From: DASUFP01 sp036274495
GTDB lineage: Bacteria; Bacteroidota; Bacteroidia; AKYH767-A; OLB10
Reading direction: 5' to 3'
DNA: 10,915 nucleotides
Assembly (NCBI GenBank): GCA_036274495.1
Contig: DASUFP010000098.1
Location: 1-10,915 of the forward strand
Numbering within the stretch: the stretch's first letter is position 1; each line of letters starts with the position of its first letter. Under the pieces are notes generated by a model, which had not been told where the DNA came from, did not search any database, and was given only the letters and a program-made list of their open reading frames with translations. Shown here one piece after another: positions 10,310 through 10,915 of the stretch. Position numbers and translations under genes: made by a program.

Positions 10310-10915
10310 ATGGCTTATCTCTTTACCTCAGAATCAGTATCAGAAGGGCATCCCGACAAGGTATCGGATCAAATTTCGGACGCGCTTATCGATTATTTTT
10401 TAGCATACGATCCCATGTCGAAGGTGGCATGTGAAACACTGGTGACCACAGGACAGGTGGTGCTGGCAGGAGAAGTTAAATCCGACGCCTACCTGGATGT
10501 GCAGGAAATAGCCCGTGAAGTGATCCGCGATATCGGGTACACCCGAAGCGAATACATGTTTGAAGCCAACTCATGTGGAATTCTGTCAGCTATTCACGAA
10601 CAATCACCTGATATCAACCAGGGAGTGGTGCGTAAAAAACCTGAAGAGCAGGGAGCCGGCGACCAGGGAATGATGTTTGGTTATGCCAGCCGTGAAACAG
10701 ATAATTACATGCCCCTGCCACTCGAATTGGCACATTTGCTGCTGCGTGAACTGGCAGCCATACGTAAAGAAGGCAAAGTGATGAAATACCTGCGTCCCGA
10801 CTCGAAGAGCCAGGTTACCATCGAATACAGCGACGACCATAAGCCACAGCGTATCGATGCAATCGTAATATCGACACAGCACGATGATTTTGCACCGGAA
10901 AAACAGATGCTTGAT
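10310..10915 (+). CDS. metK: S-adenosylmethionine synthase, N-terminal half (cut by window edge)
   Basis: MetK makes S-adenosylmethionine, the main methyl donor, from methionine and ATP in the cytoplasm, releasing phosphate and pyrophosphate. The frame runs from the ATG at 10310 to the right edge, 202 codons with no stop. It begins MAYLFTSESVSEGHPDK, with the conserved GHPDK at 13-17 (the His is the active-site residue of the family), has TGQVVLAGEV at 47-56, FEANSCGI at 84-91, and the signature GAGDQGMMFGYA at 115-126. Full-length MetK is about 380-430 residues, so roughly half is present. The segment near 133-165 (YMPLPLELAHLLLRELAAIRK) is also typical. No Shine-Dalgarno precedes the ATG. 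The absence of a stop is due to the window end, not to a broken gene. Confidence 0.97.
   Translation, partial: MAYLFTSESVSEGHPDKVSDQISDALIDYFLAYDPMSKVACETLVTTGQVVLAGEVKSDAYLDVQEIAREVIRDIGYTRSEYMFEANSCGILSAIHEQSPDINQGVVRKKPEEQGAGDQGMMFGYASRETDNYMPLPLELAHLLLRELAAIRKEGKVMKYLRPDSKSQVTIEYSDDHKPQRIDAIVISTQHDDFAPEKQMLD

Noticed and set aside
10604..10882. 92-codon minus-strand frame inside metK
   Set aside because: Antisense to a region coding for the most conserved MetK motif (GAGDQGMMFGYA), so it is a shadow.

Overview
The window reads as ordinary chromosome of a member of the Bacteroidota (Bacteroidetes). Four things point there: an F1 beta subunit with the phylum-typical insert and a very short epsilon subunit in a separate atpD-atpC pair; a GldA-type ABC ATPase; a giant secreted protein ending in a gliding-motility-associated (type B, CHU_C-like) type IX secretion sorting domain; and promoter -7 boxes of the form TAnnTTTG with almost no Shine-Dalgarno sequences. 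The class within the phylum cannot be fixed from this stretch. I see no rRNA, tRNA, CRISPR array, insertion sequence, phage gene or attachment site, and no gene-free stretch longer than about 190 bp.

Layout. Positions 1-179 hold an A/T-rich upstream region with what looks like a back-to-back divergent promoter, and possibly the first codons of a minus-strand gene running off the left edge. atpD (180-1691) and atpC (1755-1994) encode F1 beta and epsilon, with a stem-loop between them and a strong hairpin terminator after atpC. A 190-bp intergenic region then carries a -7 box for a 1676-residue exported protein (2185-7215). This protein has a signal peptide, a Bacteroidota-type N-terminal domain, two DPxGDSL segments, eleven tandem 91-residue Ig-like repeats each with an invariant Cys-Trp-Cys pattern, one further Ig-like segment, a PKD domain and the sorting domain.

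The protein converges, with a 7-bp gap, on a minus-strand group rsgA -> dtd -> mazG-like (9147 down to 7223): a ribosome-assembly GTPase, a D-aminoacyl-tRNA deacylase and a nucleotide pyrophosphohydrolase, plausibly one housekeeping transcription unit concerned with translation quality and nucleotide sanitation. Diverging from rsgA across 158 bp is gldA (9306-10220), whose -7 box lies so close to the ATG that the mRNA may be leaderless. metK (10310 to the right edge) is cut off after 202 codons.

Most genes are conserved housekeeping genes. The accessory-looking item is the large repeat protein. GldA (motility/secretion-associated ABC transporter) and this protein (type IX cargo) belong to cell-surface biology that co-occurs in this phylum, but nothing shows that they act together. 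I find no convincing previously undescribed multi-gene system here.
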